Source: an uncultured Pirellula sp.
GTDB taxonomy: Bacteria > Planctomycetota > Planctomycetia > Pirellulales > Pirellulaceae
Direction of reading: 5' to 3'
DNA: 64,000 nucleotides
NCBI GenBank assembly: GCA_903858115.1
Contig: CAIOHR010000028.1
Span: 34,051-98,050, forward strand
Shown here piece after piece: positions 35,690 through 44,962 of the stretch; position 1 is the stretch's first letter, and each line of letters opens with the position of its first letter. A program made the position numbers and the translations under genes. The notes under the pieces are model-generated. The model saw nothing but the letters and a program-made list of their open reading frames with translations, did not search any database and was not told where the DNA came from.

Positions 35690-36388
35690 TTAAACAACAT
35701 TGGGTACGTACGAAGCGCTATCAAATATTTTGCGTATATGATGTTCTTCGCCGTAAACGGTGACGACATCGCCTACCTGGAGTACCGTATCCGCGTTCGG
35801 AATGCCTGGTCGGTCTTTACCGTCCGACTTCACGGAAAGTATAACAACACCGTGATCCCAGGGTCGCGACTGGCGTAGCGACTGATTGGCAATCTTCGAG
35901 TCGGCGAGGATCTCCATTTCAGAAACGACATAGCCATGCTGGATACGTAGAAGAAGCTCGTAATCCATGACCCGCACCAATCCGGTCCTTTCAAGCGTAT
36001 GCTGAATCGCCCTGTCGATCGCCCGCTGCACCCAACTGACACGTGTGAGATAGATCAGCAACCCAAGTCCGAAGATGAGGCCTGCAACAATAAGCAACGG
36101 TTGAAATCCACTGGAGTTCTGTACCATGGTAGCCACTAACGTCGCGGCGGCCGAGGTGATACCAATGTTGCCGGCGAGAATGAGATCTCGAATGATGCGA
36201 CGACGCACTGGGTGATTCACAACCAATTCGGCTTCACGTGTCGTAAAGCCAACGCCAAAGAATGCCGAGTAACTTTGAAAGCTGGCTGCATCCCAACTCA
36301 GTCCCGTCATCATCAATGCGGTAGAACCTGCGCGAACCGCCAACAATGAAACCATTGCGATAACCAACAGGGAGACAATTGCTACCAT
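35690..36388 (-). CDS. Membrane protein with TrkA-C (RCK_C) ligand-binding domain
   Basis: 232 residues. Three membrane helices lie in the N-terminal ~110 residues (MVAIVSLLVIAMVSLLAVRA; GNIGITSAAATLVATM; PLLIVAGLIFGLGLLIYL). Residues ~145-225 form an RCK_C domain (SEMEILADSKIANQSL, VLQVGDVVTVYGEEHHIRKI). RCK_C domains bind small ligands and gate K+ channels or other transporters, but no channel pore is present. GVGFTTREAELVVNHPVRRR between the first helices is a family block seen in similar planctomycete proteins. It follows the SMP-30 gene by 90 bases. Its frame is open back to that stop without a start codon, which supports ATG 36388. Confidence 0.8.
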   Translation of the reverse strand: MVAIVSLLVIAMVSLLAVRAGSTALMMTGLSWDAASFQSYSAFFGVGFTTREAELVVNHPVRRRIIRDLILAGNIGITSAAATLVATMVQNSSGFQPLLIVAGLIFGLGLLIYLTRVSWVQRAIDRAIQHTLERTGLVRVMDYELLLRIQHGYVVSEMEILADSKIANQSLRQSRPWDHGVVILSVKSDGKDRPGIPNADTVLQVGDVVTVYGEEHHIRKIFDSASYVPNVV

Positions 36389-36478
36389 ACTGATCCAGGT
36401 TTGTCCTTCTCCAGTTTTCAGGTAAAGACGTCGCCCATCTGCTCCCCATGGTGAGTAGAACCAGGACGCTCGCCGTAA

Positions 36479-37753
36479 TCAATCGAGGGATCCGGTAAAC
36501 TTATGGCCCGAGATCGGCATGTCGACAGCGTAGAGTCCTGTGCGACAGGTGGCAAACAATGTTTTCATTCCTGGTCCACCAAAGGCGCAGTTTGCAGGAT
36601 GCTCAGGCAGGGCGATTACCCCAAGCAGCTTTCCCGCGGGTGATACAATTTGGATGCCCAGATCTGTGGTCAAGTAGATGTTACCCTCGACATCGATCGA
36701 CATTCCATCTCCGCCAGTATTATCTTTGGAAGGCGGTTGCTGAATTTGGAAGTGAACTCGTTTGTTCGTGATGACCCCCGGTGAATTCACGGTGTACGCA
36801 TGCACTTCTTTTTGCATGGATGGACAAACATATAATACCGATTCATCGGGAGACAAGATGATACCGTTAGGTGCCACCAACTCTTGCTCGAGTCTTTGTA
36901 CCTTTCCCGATTTAGATCGATAGTACACACCTTCTACCTTTTGCGGCCAAGGCTGCGGTGCATTGTACCTGGGATCGGTGAAGTAGATCCCTCCGGTCTT
37001 GTCGATGACCAAATCATTGCATGCGTTGTAACGGATCTCTTCAAATCGATCCGTGACCGTCGATACTTTCTTGGTTGCCAAATCGATTGCGAGAACGGCG
37101 GGCTCCATTTTGGGCTCTTCTAAATTTCCCATTCGACATGCGAGCAGCTTTCCTTTGCCATCGATCATCAGCCCATTGCATTTGCCGCTTGGCTCTAGAA
37201 ACGTTTCAAGATTCCCTTTGAGGTCGGTTCGCAAAATGCGGTTGTTGGGAATGTCTGTAAAGTACAGATGTTTTCCATCGTAGGCGGGTCCTTCGGTGAA
37301 GACGAACCCGTCGTGAATTTTCTTCACTTCGCCAATCCCAGGAAAACTCTGATTTCGAGTCTGGCCTGGTGTGATAGGTTCGTCAGCCCAGGATTCTACT
37401 TCGATCACAATATCTTTCCCGCTTTTCACGGTCGCGGTTCGATTCTCGATTTCTCCACCGTCCGCATCCTTTTCAACGGTCTCCCAAGATCCGCGAGTAA
37501 TCTTGAACTCAATGTTTTCGGAGTTTTCAAGCTCGACTGCAACTTCGAATAGGGTGTCTGATTTGCGAATCAATGCAATGGCATTGGGATTCCAATCGCC
37601 AAGTACAGTATTGTTACCCGACAAATAGAGCGTGTCTTTTTTTGCAACGGGTTGCGCAGTCTTCACTACAAACTTCTGCTTTACGGCGGCCGTTAACAAG
37701 CCGGTGGGAAGACAGGAAAACAGCAATACAGACAAAAACGGAATATGCCACAT
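36479..37753 (-). CDS. SMP-30/gluconolactonase-like protein with N-terminal CBM20-like domain
   Basis: 424 residues with a signal peptide. Residues ~25-125 resemble a starch-binding CBM20 fold: KKDTLYLSGNNTVLGDWNPN, FEVAVELENSENIEFKITRG and WETVEKDADG. A six-bladed SMP-30/LRE lactonase domain follows, with DGFVFTEGPAYDGKHLYFTD carrying the metal-binding Glu, YNACNDLVIDKTGGIYFTDP, LVAPNGIILSPDESVLYV with Asn, and GGDGMSIDVEGNIYLTTDLG with Asp. Lactonases of this group open sugar lactones. A starch-binding-like module on one is unusual. It leads the two-gene unit with the RCK_C protein. Confidence 0.88.
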   Translation of the reverse strand: MWHIPFLSVLLFSCLPTGLLTAAVKQKFVVKTAQPVAKKDTLYLSGNNTVLGDWNPNAIALIRKSDTLFEVAVELENSENIEFKITRGSWETVEKDADGGEIENRTATVKSGKDIVIEVESWADEPITPGQTRNQSFPGIGEVKKIHDGFVFTEGPAYDGKHLYFTDIPNNRILRTDLKGNLETFLEPSGKCNGLMIDGKGKLLACRMGNLEEPKMEPAVLAIDLATKKVSTVTDRFEEIRYNACNDLVIDKTGGIYFTDPRYNAPQPWPQKVEGVYYRSKSGKVQRLEQELVAPNGIILSPDESVLYVCPSMQKEVHAYTVNSPGVITNKRVHFQIQQPPSKDNTGGDGMSIDVEGNIYLTTDLGIQIVSPAGKLLGVIALPEHPANCAFGGPGMKTLFATCRTGLYAVDMPISGHKFTGSLD

Positions 37754-37808
37754 GTTGTTACGTTTATGAAAAGTGATTGGAGTAGACGCGTCTTGAATCG
37801 ATGAATGG

Positions 37809-39374
37809 CTATTTTACCATGGCAAGCGTTCGATGGATTCGGGCCAATGATCGATCCTTGCCGAATAGCGTTAGGTAGTCGAAAATAGTCAGTCCAGACA
37901 TTTTTCCCGTCAAGGCTATTCGCAAACCTGCCATGAAGTTTCCGAGTTTGATCCCTTGGGCTTCGACAAAGGCCTTGAGAACTGGCTCAAAGTCAGCTTG
38001 AAGCGTGCTGGGTGCTTGCTCGATCACATCGCAAAATGATCGGATCGCTTGGCAGACCGCAGCGTCGCTCCTCAGCTTTTTCTCGAAACCATCGTTATCG
38101 ATCGCGAACGAATCGTCAGCAGTAAAAAGCTCGTCAAACTGGAGCACATCCCCTGCGACTTTGATTCGGTCTCCAGCGGCGGTAACAATTCTTGAGAGCC
38201 AATCTGCACAATCGCACGGAGCTGGGGTAGCGACCCAACCGGCCTTTTGCAAATAAGGAAGGACCATCGCTACCTTCTTCTTTGAGTCCAGCTGGTTCAT
38301 CCAGCGAGTTTGAAACGCAACGAGTTTCTGTGGATCAAACGAAGCAGGCCCTCGATTGACTCGTTCGAGCGAAAAGTGCTTGATCGCATCTTCGAGGGTG
38401 AAATGTTCTGTACTATCGTCCAACGACCAGCCCAGCAACAACAAGTAGTTGAGAATCGCGCCAGGCAGAAATCCTGTTTCACGATAAAAATCAACCACAA
38501 CCGGATTGAAAGTCTCTGGAGAAGTCGTCATCTTTGCGCGCTGCGCGACCGTCGCGCCCATCAGGTTTAGGGCAGCAAAGTCCTTTTGCTTGAGATATTT
38601 GTCCAGTTTTCGTTTGCTCAGCTTGGCCGTACCGCCGGGCTCGGCAACGAATGGCAAGTGAGCATAGATCGGTAATGGATAACCTAACGATTGCGCGATA
38701 AAAATCTGTCGCGGAGTATTCGGCAGATGCTCGACAGCGCGAACCACATGGGTGATTTGAAAATCGAAGTCATCGACAACGCTGGCCAAATGATAGAGGC
38801 AAGTTCCATCGGCTCGCTGAATCACATGGTCTTGTTCATCGGTCCATTCAAAGGAGCAATCTCCACGAATGACGTCATGGAATTTGCACTGTCCCTCACG
38901 AGGAATTTTAAGGCGTACGACAGCCTCCCGGCCCTGCGATTTGAAATGAGCGATTCGTTCGGGGGTATCTCCGATAAATGCACGGTCGTAGATAAACGAC
39001 TTACCGTTCGCTTCTGCCGCGGCTCGTTGGGCGGCTAGTTCTTCGGTGGTTGCAAAGTCAAAGTATGCATGTCCTGATTCCAAGAGCTTGGCTACGGCCG
39101 CTTGATAACGATCGAGGCGTTGCGATTGAAAGTAGGGAGCGAATGGGCCGTTCACATCGGGGCCTTCGTCCCAATTCAAACCGAGCCATCGGAACCCGTC
39201 AAGAATGGGTTGAAGGGCCGCTTCAACGTTTCGATTCTGGTCCGTGTCGTCGATGCGAAGCAAGAACTGCCCGCCCGCTTGTTTTGCTAGCAAGTAATTA
39301 AAAAGTGCAGTTCGTACGCCTCCGATGTGAAGGTATCCGGTGGGGCTTGGGGCAAATCGAGTTCGAACGGTCAT
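37809..39374 (-). CDS. gltX: Glutamate--tRNA ligase
   Basis: 521 residues, a class I aminoacyl-tRNA synthetase. The N-terminus has RFAPSPTGYLHIGGVRTALF with the HIGH-type motif HIGG, and then FLLRIDDTDQNRN. The KMSKS-type loop reads KLSKR within GGTAKLSKRKLDKYL. The length and the C-terminal anticodon-binding helical part fit a full GluRS rather than the short GluQ-type protein. Whether it is discriminating or also charges tRNA-Gln cannot be told by eye. It is divergent from the HtrA gene. Confidence 0.97.
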   Translation of the reverse strand: MTVRTRFAPSPTGYLHIGGVRTALFNYLLAKQAGGQFLLRIDDTDQNRNVEAALQPILDGFRWLGLNWDEGPDVNGPFAPYFQSQRLDRYQAAVAKLLESGHAYFDFATTEELAAQRAAAEANGKSFIYDRAFIGDTPERIAHFKSQGREAVVRLKIPREGQCKFHDVIRGDCSFEWTDEQDHVIQRADGTCLYHLASVVDDFDFQITHVVRAVEHLPNTPRQIFIAQSLGYPLPIYAHLPFVAEPGGTAKLSKRKLDKYLKQKDFAALNLMGATVAQRAKMTTSPETFNPVVVDFYRETGFLPGAILNYLLLLGWSLDDSTEHFTLEDAIKHFSLERVNRGPASFDPQKLVAFQTRWMNQLDSKKKVAMVLPYLQKAGWVATPAPCDCADWLSRIVTAAGDRIKVAGDVLQFDELFTADDSFAIDNDGFEKKLRSDAAVCQAIRSFCDVIEQAPSTLQADFEPVLKAFVEAQGIKLGNFMAGLRIALTGKMSGLTIFDYLTLFGKDRSLARIHRTLAMVK

Positions 39375-39509
39375 AAGAAAACGTGGTTGGATTGCAAGAT
39401 TGGCATAGGGAACAAGGTCGAATATTTGTAAAGTGATACCAAAGGGATATCATTCGGACGAGTGCTTCTGCACGACGAGATGACACTATTTCAAACGGAT
39501 TGTACAGTT

Positions 39510-40802
39510 ATGGTACGCAAAGCTTGCGCTGCCCTGTGTTTGCTAGGGATCGGACTCTGTTTGGGAATTTTTGGACAGGAGCTGTTTTCCTTTTCTTCAG
39601 CGAACGCTCAGCCGCAAATTCCGGGAAGTTATCCGTTCGGAGCGCCGACGACTCCCGTGAGTCCGACGGCTCCGATTCCGAATGCGTTATCGCTGCAGCC
39701 GCCGATTGATCTTGGGCAAAGCGCTGCGAGCCTTGGACAGCCCACAGCGGGACAGTCGCCATTGTATCCTGCGGCAACGAATCCAAATGGAATCGATATG
39801 GGGGACGGGTTCATCGCCATGACGGCAGAGGAGGCTGTAAACGTCTCGGTTTACGAACGCGCCAATCGCAGCGTCGTCAATATCTCGACGACGACACTTC
39901 GACCAGAGAGTTTGTTCATCAGCACGGAAGTCGAAGGCAATGGAAGCGGGATTGTGTTGGACCAAAGTGGCCGCATCTTGACCAATCATCATGTGATCAA
40001 GGGATCCAAGAAAGTGACTGTCACGATCTTTAACGGAGATGCATACCCAGCCACCCTGGTTGGGCAAGACGCAGATAACGACATCGCTGTTTTGCAAATC
40101 AATGCACCGCAGAATGTGCTGTTTCCTGTACCGTGGGGGGATTCAAGCAATCTTCGGGTCGGCCAGCATGTTATTGCGATTGGGAACCCATTCGGTTTCG
40201 AGCGAACGATGACGACTGGAATCATTTCTAGTTTGAATCGTCAGTTGCCATCGAAAACAAAGCATCGATTTCATTCCTTGATTCAAGTCGATGCCGCGTT
40301 GAATCAAGGCAACTCGGGAGGGCCGCTTCTCAATTCGCGAGGTGAGCTTATCGGCATGAATACAGCGATTGCGACTCGAAGCGGCGACAATGCAGGTATT
40401 GGGTTTTCCATCCCTATCAATACCATCAAGCGTGTCGTCGCACAATTGGTTGCCACAGGACGAGTCGTGCGGCCAACAATTGGTATTTTGCAAGTGTTTG
40501 AAACGGATCGAGGTCTGTTGGTAGTCAATGTCACTCCTGGCGGTCCAGCAGAACAAGCGGGTGTCCAAGGATCGAGGCTGACCCGACGCAAAAATCGAAT
40601 TGGAGTCTTAGCCATCGAACAAGACGTAGTGGATCATAGCCAATCCGATTTGATTGTTGGAATCGATGGCAAGGTTGTGAAGCAATCCGACGACCTTTTG
40701 GGCGTTATCGAAGCCAAAAAGCCCGGTGATCAAGTCGTGCTGACAGTAGTGCGAAACAGTCAATCCCTCCAAATTCCAATCGTGCTCGGAGCTGCGGACT
40801 AA
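39510..40802 (+). CDS. HtrA/DegP-type serine protease with PDZ domain
   Basis: 430 residues from ATG 39510, with a signal/anchor helix (AALCLLGIGLCLGIFG); in-frame GTG 39462 and ATG 39480 are alternatives. A Pro/Gly/Ala-rich linker of about 70 residues follows. The trypsin-like domain has its triad: His in LTNHHVIKGSKKV, Asp in ADNDIAVLQ and Ser in DAALNQGNSGGPLLN. One PDZ domain closes the protein (TIGILQVFETDRGLLVVNV to the end); it contains an insert around RLTRRKNRIGVLAIE. Such proteases degrade or refold misfolded envelope proteins. One PDZ suggests DegS/HtrA-like control rather than the DegP form with two. Confidence 0.95.
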   Translation: MVRKACAALCLLGIGLCLGIFGQELFSFSSANAQPQIPGSYPFGAPTTPVSPTAPIPNALSLQPPIDLGQSAASLGQPTAGQSPLYPAATNPNGIDMGDGFIAMTAEEAVNVSVYERANRSVVNISTTTLRPESLFISTEVEGNGSGIVLDQSGRILTNHHVIKGSKKVTVTIFNGDAYPATLVGQDADNDIAVLQINAPQNVLFPVPWGDSSNLRVGQHVIAIGNPFGFERTMTTGIISSLNRQLPSKTKHRFHSLIQVDAALNQGNSGGPLLNSRGELIGMNTAIATRSGDNAGIGFSIPINTIKRVVAQLVATGRVVRPTIGILQVFETDRGLLVVNVTPGGPAEQAGVQGSRLTRRKNRIGVLAIEQDVVDHSQSDLIVGIDGKVVKQSDDLLGVIEAKKPGDQVVLTVVRNSQSLQIPIVLGAAD

Positions 40803-40949
40803 ACTCTGTCCATAGGTCGACCCTCGAAGAATTTTTGTCAATCCGCTTGCGAGGCGACGGACATTGGTTCAGACTACGTCGCCGTGGCCTCGGGAATTGG
40901 TCTGGTTCCCTGGCGAGAAAACCGAATTTCGTTTAACTACATCCATTGA

Positions 40950-41438
40950 ATGCACATGAGCACTTCCACCTTAGCGCCGATTCAATTGCTCCCCGCAAAG
41001 ACTATCGACGGGAGGAAACCAAAACGAGAAGAGGTACCGGGCGGAGAAGTATTGTGTGCGTACTGCACAGCCAAGTGCTGTCGCTACTTTGCTATGCCAA
41101 TCGATACTCCGACAACGAAAACGGACCTAGATTTCGTGAGGTGGTATTTGCTGCACGATCGGGCTACGGTGTTCATTGAAGATGAAACTTGGTATCTGCT
41201 CGTGCACACCGACTGCAAACATTTGCAATCGAATCATATGTGCGGGATCTACGAAACGCGTCCGCAAATTTGTCGCGATTACTCGACCGACAATTGCGAG
41301 TTTGATGAGGACGCCGTCTACGAAATGTATTTTGAAACAGCAGAGCAAGTAGCCGAATACATGGAAGCACGTTTCGAGTCCTCGGATCTCTCCGCAATTC
41401 GAAGCAAAGAGCCAGCTCTACTTCCCGTCTTGCAGTAG
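40950..41438 (+). CDS. YkgJ-family Cys-cluster (Zn/Fe-binding) protein
   Basis: 162 residues. The family signature is clear: LCAYCTAKCCRYFAMPIDTP at residues 32-51 (C-x2-C-x3-CC), TDCKHLQSNHMCGIYETRPQ (two Cys) and ICRDYSTDNCEFDED (two Cys). YkgJ/FliB-like proteins bind a metal or iron-sulfur cluster through these eight cysteines; their role is mostly unknown. ATG 40956 is an equal alternative start. It lies between the protease gene and hisS, with gaps of 147 and 168 bases. Confidence 0.88.
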   Translation: MHMSTSTLAPIQLLPAKTIDGRKPKREEVPGGEVLCAYCTAKCCRYFAMPIDTPTTKTDLDFVRWYLLHDRATVFIEDETWYLLVHTDCKHLQSNHMCGIYETRPQICRDYSTDNCEFDEDAVYEMYFETAEQVAEYMEARFESSDLSAIRSKEPALLPVLQ

Positions 41439-41606
41439 TCCGCTGTCTCGAAATCGTTCTACTGTACGACATTCCGGTTGTTGCAGACATTTCGGCTGTT
41501 GAAACTGTCTTGACGCGATGACCGTAGTATCGCAGTAATCATCATTCCAGAGCAACAATCGAATCGTTGCTATCGCCGCATTGCACTAGCAAAAATCGAA
41601 AAAATC

Positions 41607-42959
41607 ATGGCATTGATCGAACCACGGACTCTTAAGGGGTTTCGAGACTTTCTCCCGGCTCAGATGATTCCTCGGGAGAAGCTCATGGAGACTGCTCGCA
41701 CGGTTTATCGACGATACGGCTTTGTTCCTATCGATACTCCGGCACTTGAATTGTTGGAAGTGTTGACTGGAAAAGGTTCGGAGGAAACCGACCGGCAGAT
41801 GTACCACTTCACCGACGCCGGTGGCCGCGAGGTGGGGATGCGATTTGACTTGACCGTTCCATTTGCGCGGTTTGCGGCCCAGCATATCCATGAATTGGGT
41901 ACGCCATTCAAGCGGTATCACATTGCACCTGTCTGGCGGGGGGAGACACCGCAGGCTGGCAGATTTCGAGAGTTTGTTCAATGCGACTTTGATACGATCG
42001 GGACCACTGGAGTTGTATCGGATATAGAAACAGCGTTGGTGATCCATGAGTTGCTTCAAGCGATTGGGATCGATCAGTTCCAGATTCGAATCAACAACCG
42101 TCAGGTGTTGACTGCTTTTCTGAAGGCGCAAGGACTAGAAAACTCATCGACGGCGGTGCTTCGTGCGTTAGATAAATTTGAAAAGGTGGGCGGCGAGCAA
42201 GTCAAGAAAGAGCTCGAGAGCGCGGGATTGAATACTCAGCAAGCGGATGGTGTTCTCGCGTTGGCTGCGATGCATGGGTCGAATGATGAGTTGCTTTCCC
42301 AACTCGCAACGATGGTGACAGGGAACGAGACAGGAGAGCAAGGTGTGCAAAGACTTCGAGACTTAACAGGCGCATTGCGGGCTGCGGGAGTGCCGGAGTC
42401 GCGTTATCGCATTGATGTTTCTATTGCAAGGGGGTTAGATTACTACACTGGAGTGGTGTTTGAAACGACACTGGGAGAATTGCCATCGATAGGTAGTATT
42501 TGCAGTGGAGGGCGGTACGATAATCTTGCAGGGTTGTATACCAAGCAATACTTGCCAGGCATTGGAGCATCGTTGGGATTAGATAGGTTGCTTGCTGCCT
42601 TGGAGCAACTAGGGCGCATTCCGAAGCAGCCCAGGTCCGCGGACGTTTTTATAGCGTTGTTTGATCCGACTGGCATCAATGACTACTTTCGACTGGCTTC
42701 CATAGTGCGAGCTGCTGGATGGTCAGCGGAGGTGTTTCCCGAAAGCAAAAAGCTAGCTCAGCAGTTAAAGTATGCCGATCAGCGAGGCTTTCGGGTGGCA
42801 TTGATCGCTGGTTCGGAGGAGCTTGCAAAGGGAACAGTGCAAATCAAGGACTTGATGAACAAGATTAGTACGGAAGTCGAATGGCGCGAGGATCCCGAGC
42901 GACTCAGTCAGGCGCTTCGAACGATGATGCGATTGGGTGAAGATACTCTGTTGGCCTAG
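41607..42959 (+). CDS. hisS: Histidine--tRNA ligase
   Basis: 450 residues, class II synthetase. Motif 1 lies in DFLPAQMIPREKLMETAR, motif 2 in YHIAPVWRGETPQAGRFREF, and the HisRS-specific motif ARGLDYYTGVVFET follows. Motif 3 is GIGASLGLDRLLAALEQLG, and the anticodon-binding domain covers the last ~95 residues. The length is close to that of other bacterial HisRS. The first 'LKGFRDFLP' block is the standard KGTRDxLP start region. Confidence 0.97.
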   Translation: MALIEPRTLKGFRDFLPAQMIPREKLMETARTVYRRYGFVPIDTPALELLEVLTGKGSEETDRQMYHFTDAGGREVGMRFDLTVPFARFAAQHIHELGTPFKRYHIAPVWRGETPQAGRFREFVQCDFDTIGTTGVVSDIETALVIHELLQAIGIDQFQIRINNRQVLTAFLKAQGLENSSTAVLRALDKFEKVGGEQVKKELESAGLNTQQADGVLALAAMHGSNDELLSQLATMVTGNETGEQGVQRLRDLTGALRAAGVPESRYRIDVSIARGLDYYTGVVFETTLGELPSIGSICSGGRYDNLAGLYTKQYLPGIGASLGLDRLLAALEQLGRIPKQPRSADVFIALFDPTGINDYFRLASIVRAAGWSAEVFPESKKLAQQLKYADQRGFRVALIAGSEELAKGTVQIKDLMNKISTEVEWREDPERLSQALRTMMRLGEDTLLA

Positions 42960-43349
42960 AATCTGTTGGCTTAATTGGGCCCTCATGGCTAGGTCGTTCT
43001 AAAGACGAGTCGGGCTTTCTGTGTACCATGGGAACATCAAGGCCCCTTAATGTTGCTGAATGGCAAATCGTTTCTGATACCAGGTTGCTTGAACATTTGT
43101 TATGGATGTTCGGTTGACTCAACTTATCAGTCATCGAGAAGGAATGGGTAAGAAAAAGAGGGTTCCGATCGGAAAAGAGTCCGTCGGACATTCCGCAAAA
43201 AAATGCGATGATTTTCTCTTAGAATGGAAAGGAAGCCAACATCTCGGTTGCTCTTGGTCAGGACTCTTTTATATTTGAAAGTAGCGGCGAAGGAACAAAG
43301 CATTAGGGCTTATGGCATACCCATTCGACTTTTTGGGTTGGAGGTTGGG
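42960..43349. other. Region between hisS and the PAS-GAF-receiver gene
   Basis: If the next gene starts at GTG 43350, 390 bases are non-coding. Both strands were read and show no repeat, RNA gene or convincing small frame. The frame of the next gene is open from 43224, but the added 42 residues do not look like the family. Confidence 0.4.
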
Positions 43350-44921
43350 GTGGCAAAATTGAGTGTGGCAGGTGTTGCTGCCGAAGATGTATTGAATTGT
43401 CTGCCTGAGGGTGTAGCGATGATCGGTTCCGATCTCACTATCCTTTGGTCGAATGATTATTTTCAACTTTGGGCCGGGGGCGTTAGCCGAATCGGAGAGA
43501 ACTTCTATTCCGCCTTGTCGAATCCCGAGATACTTGGGACGGAAGGTTGCCCACTCCAAACCTGTTTCATGAGTGGAATGCAGGCGTCGACAACTTTGCA
43601 AACGGCATCCGGTAGTTATTATCACCTCCATGCTGCACCGTTGAAGAGTTCCTTAGACTCAGATGGAACGATTGCAAGATTGGTTGTTACATTGAGCGAT
43701 GTAACTGAGGAGATTCTTCAGGAACAGAAGCTTGCAGCGATCCATCAAGCTGGTGCGCGATTAACAGATTTGAAGCCGGACGAAATATTTTTGATGGATG
43801 TCGATCAACGCATTGATCTTTTGAAGGAGAACATTCGACATTACACAGAAGATTTGCTCAACGTCGAGGTGATCGAAATTCGCTTGCTTGAGCAATCGAC
43901 CGGTGACCTTATTCCTTTGCTTTCTGTAGGTATCGATCAGGTGGCAGCGGATAGACGATTGATGGCGAGTCCACAGGGAAATGGGGTCACTGGTTATGTC
44001 GCCGCCAGTGGGCTCAGTTACCTTTGTCGAGACGCAACCAAAGATCCGATGTATTTGGAGGCCTTTAAGGGAGCGAGAAGTTCCCTAACAGTTCCGATAC
44101 TTTTGCATGATGCAGTGATTGGGACGATCAATGTAGAGAGCCCAAAACTGGGGTCGTTTACTCCATCAGACCAACAGTTCTTGGAGATTTTTGCGAGGGA
44201 TGTAGCCGTTGCACTGAACACATTGGAGTTGTTGGTCGCGCAGCGAAACGATGCGGCACATCAGAGTTTTGAGGCGATTCATGCGGCGATTGCTTTGCCG
44301 ATTGATGCGCTTTTGCTCGATGCAGTCCATCTGATGGAAAAGTACATTGGTCATGATCCAGAAACGGTTGCGCGATTGAGGAGTGTTCTGTCCAAAGCGC
44401 GGTCGGTACGAAAGTCTATTCAGTCCATTGGGCAATCGATGGCGCCTGCGGATGTTAGCCAGTCGGGCTCACAAGTCGAAGGTGGCGGAAAGCTGCTGGG
44501 TACGAGAATTCTTGTTGTGGATGCTGATGAGGAGTTGCTTCTTCAAGCTCATGCATTATTGGAGCGTTATGGTTGTGTGGTAGAGACGGCACATTGCGGT
44601 GACGAAGCCGTCGCTATGGTAAAGACGAGTATTGATGAACCCTATCAAATCATCATCTCAGATATTCGTTTACCTGATTACTCTGGCTACCAATTGATGT
44701 TGCGGCTTCAAAAGTTGTTTACGCACGTCCCGATGGCCTTGATGACCGGCTTTGGGTATGACCCGGGTCATTCAATCGTAAAGGCAAGGCAGGCTGGGCT
44801 TCATCCGAAAGCGATCTTGTACAAGCCGTTTCGCTTGGAGCAGTTGCTTTCGGTGACCGAAACTTTGCTTAACTACAAGCCATCGGAAGAACAGCCTATG
44901 CACACCGACCCAAGCGAATAA
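43350..44921 (+). CDS. PAS-GAF-receiver signalling protein without kinase domain
   Basis: 523 residues from GTG 43350, which is preceded by GGAGG five bases upstream; ATG 43224 would add 42 residues without domain character. The first part (EDVLNCLPEGVAMIGSDLTI and HAAPLKSS) is a PAS-like sensor, then a GAF domain (VTGYVAASGLSYLCRDATKD, SLTVPILLHDAVIGTINVES), and a CheY-like receiver at the end with VVDADEELL, IIISDIRLPDYSGYQL, MALMTGFG and LYKPFRLEQL, so the Asp acceptor, Thr and Lys are intact. A helical segment before the receiver (EAIHAAIALPIDALLLDAVH) has no phosphorylatable His and no HATPase domain follows. The output is unknown. Confidence 0.85.
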   Translation: MAKLSVAGVAAEDVLNCLPEGVAMIGSDLTILWSNDYFQLWAGGVSRIGENFYSALSNPEILGTEGCPLQTCFMSGMQASTTLQTASGSYYHLHAAPLKSSLDSDGTIARLVVTLSDVTEEILQEQKLAAIHQAGARLTDLKPDEIFLMDVDQRIDLLKENIRHYTEDLLNVEVIEIRLLEQSTGDLIPLLSVGIDQVAADRRLMASPQGNGVTGYVAASGLSYLCRDATKDPMYLEAFKGARSSLTVPILLHDAVIGTINVESPKLGSFTPSDQQFLEIFARDVAVALNTLELLVAQRNDAAHQSFEAIHAAIALPIDALLLDAVHLMEKYIGHDPETVARLRSVLSKARSVRKSIQSIGQSMAPADVSQSGSQVEGGGKLLGTRILVVDADEELLLQAHALLERYGCVVETAHCGDEAVAMVKTSIDEPYQIIISDIRLPDYSGYQLMLRLQKLFTHVPMALMTGFGYDPGHSIVKARQAGLHPKAILYKPFRLEQLLSVTETLLNYKPSEEQPMHTDPSE

Positions 44922-44962
44922 GTAAGCACTACATTTTTCGCTCGGAGTTGATTCCAGGACGA

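Noticed and set aside
42904..43191. 95-codon minus-strand frame between hisS and the PAS-GAF-receiver gene
   Set aside because: It overlaps the end of hisS and has no coding character or ribosome-binding site.
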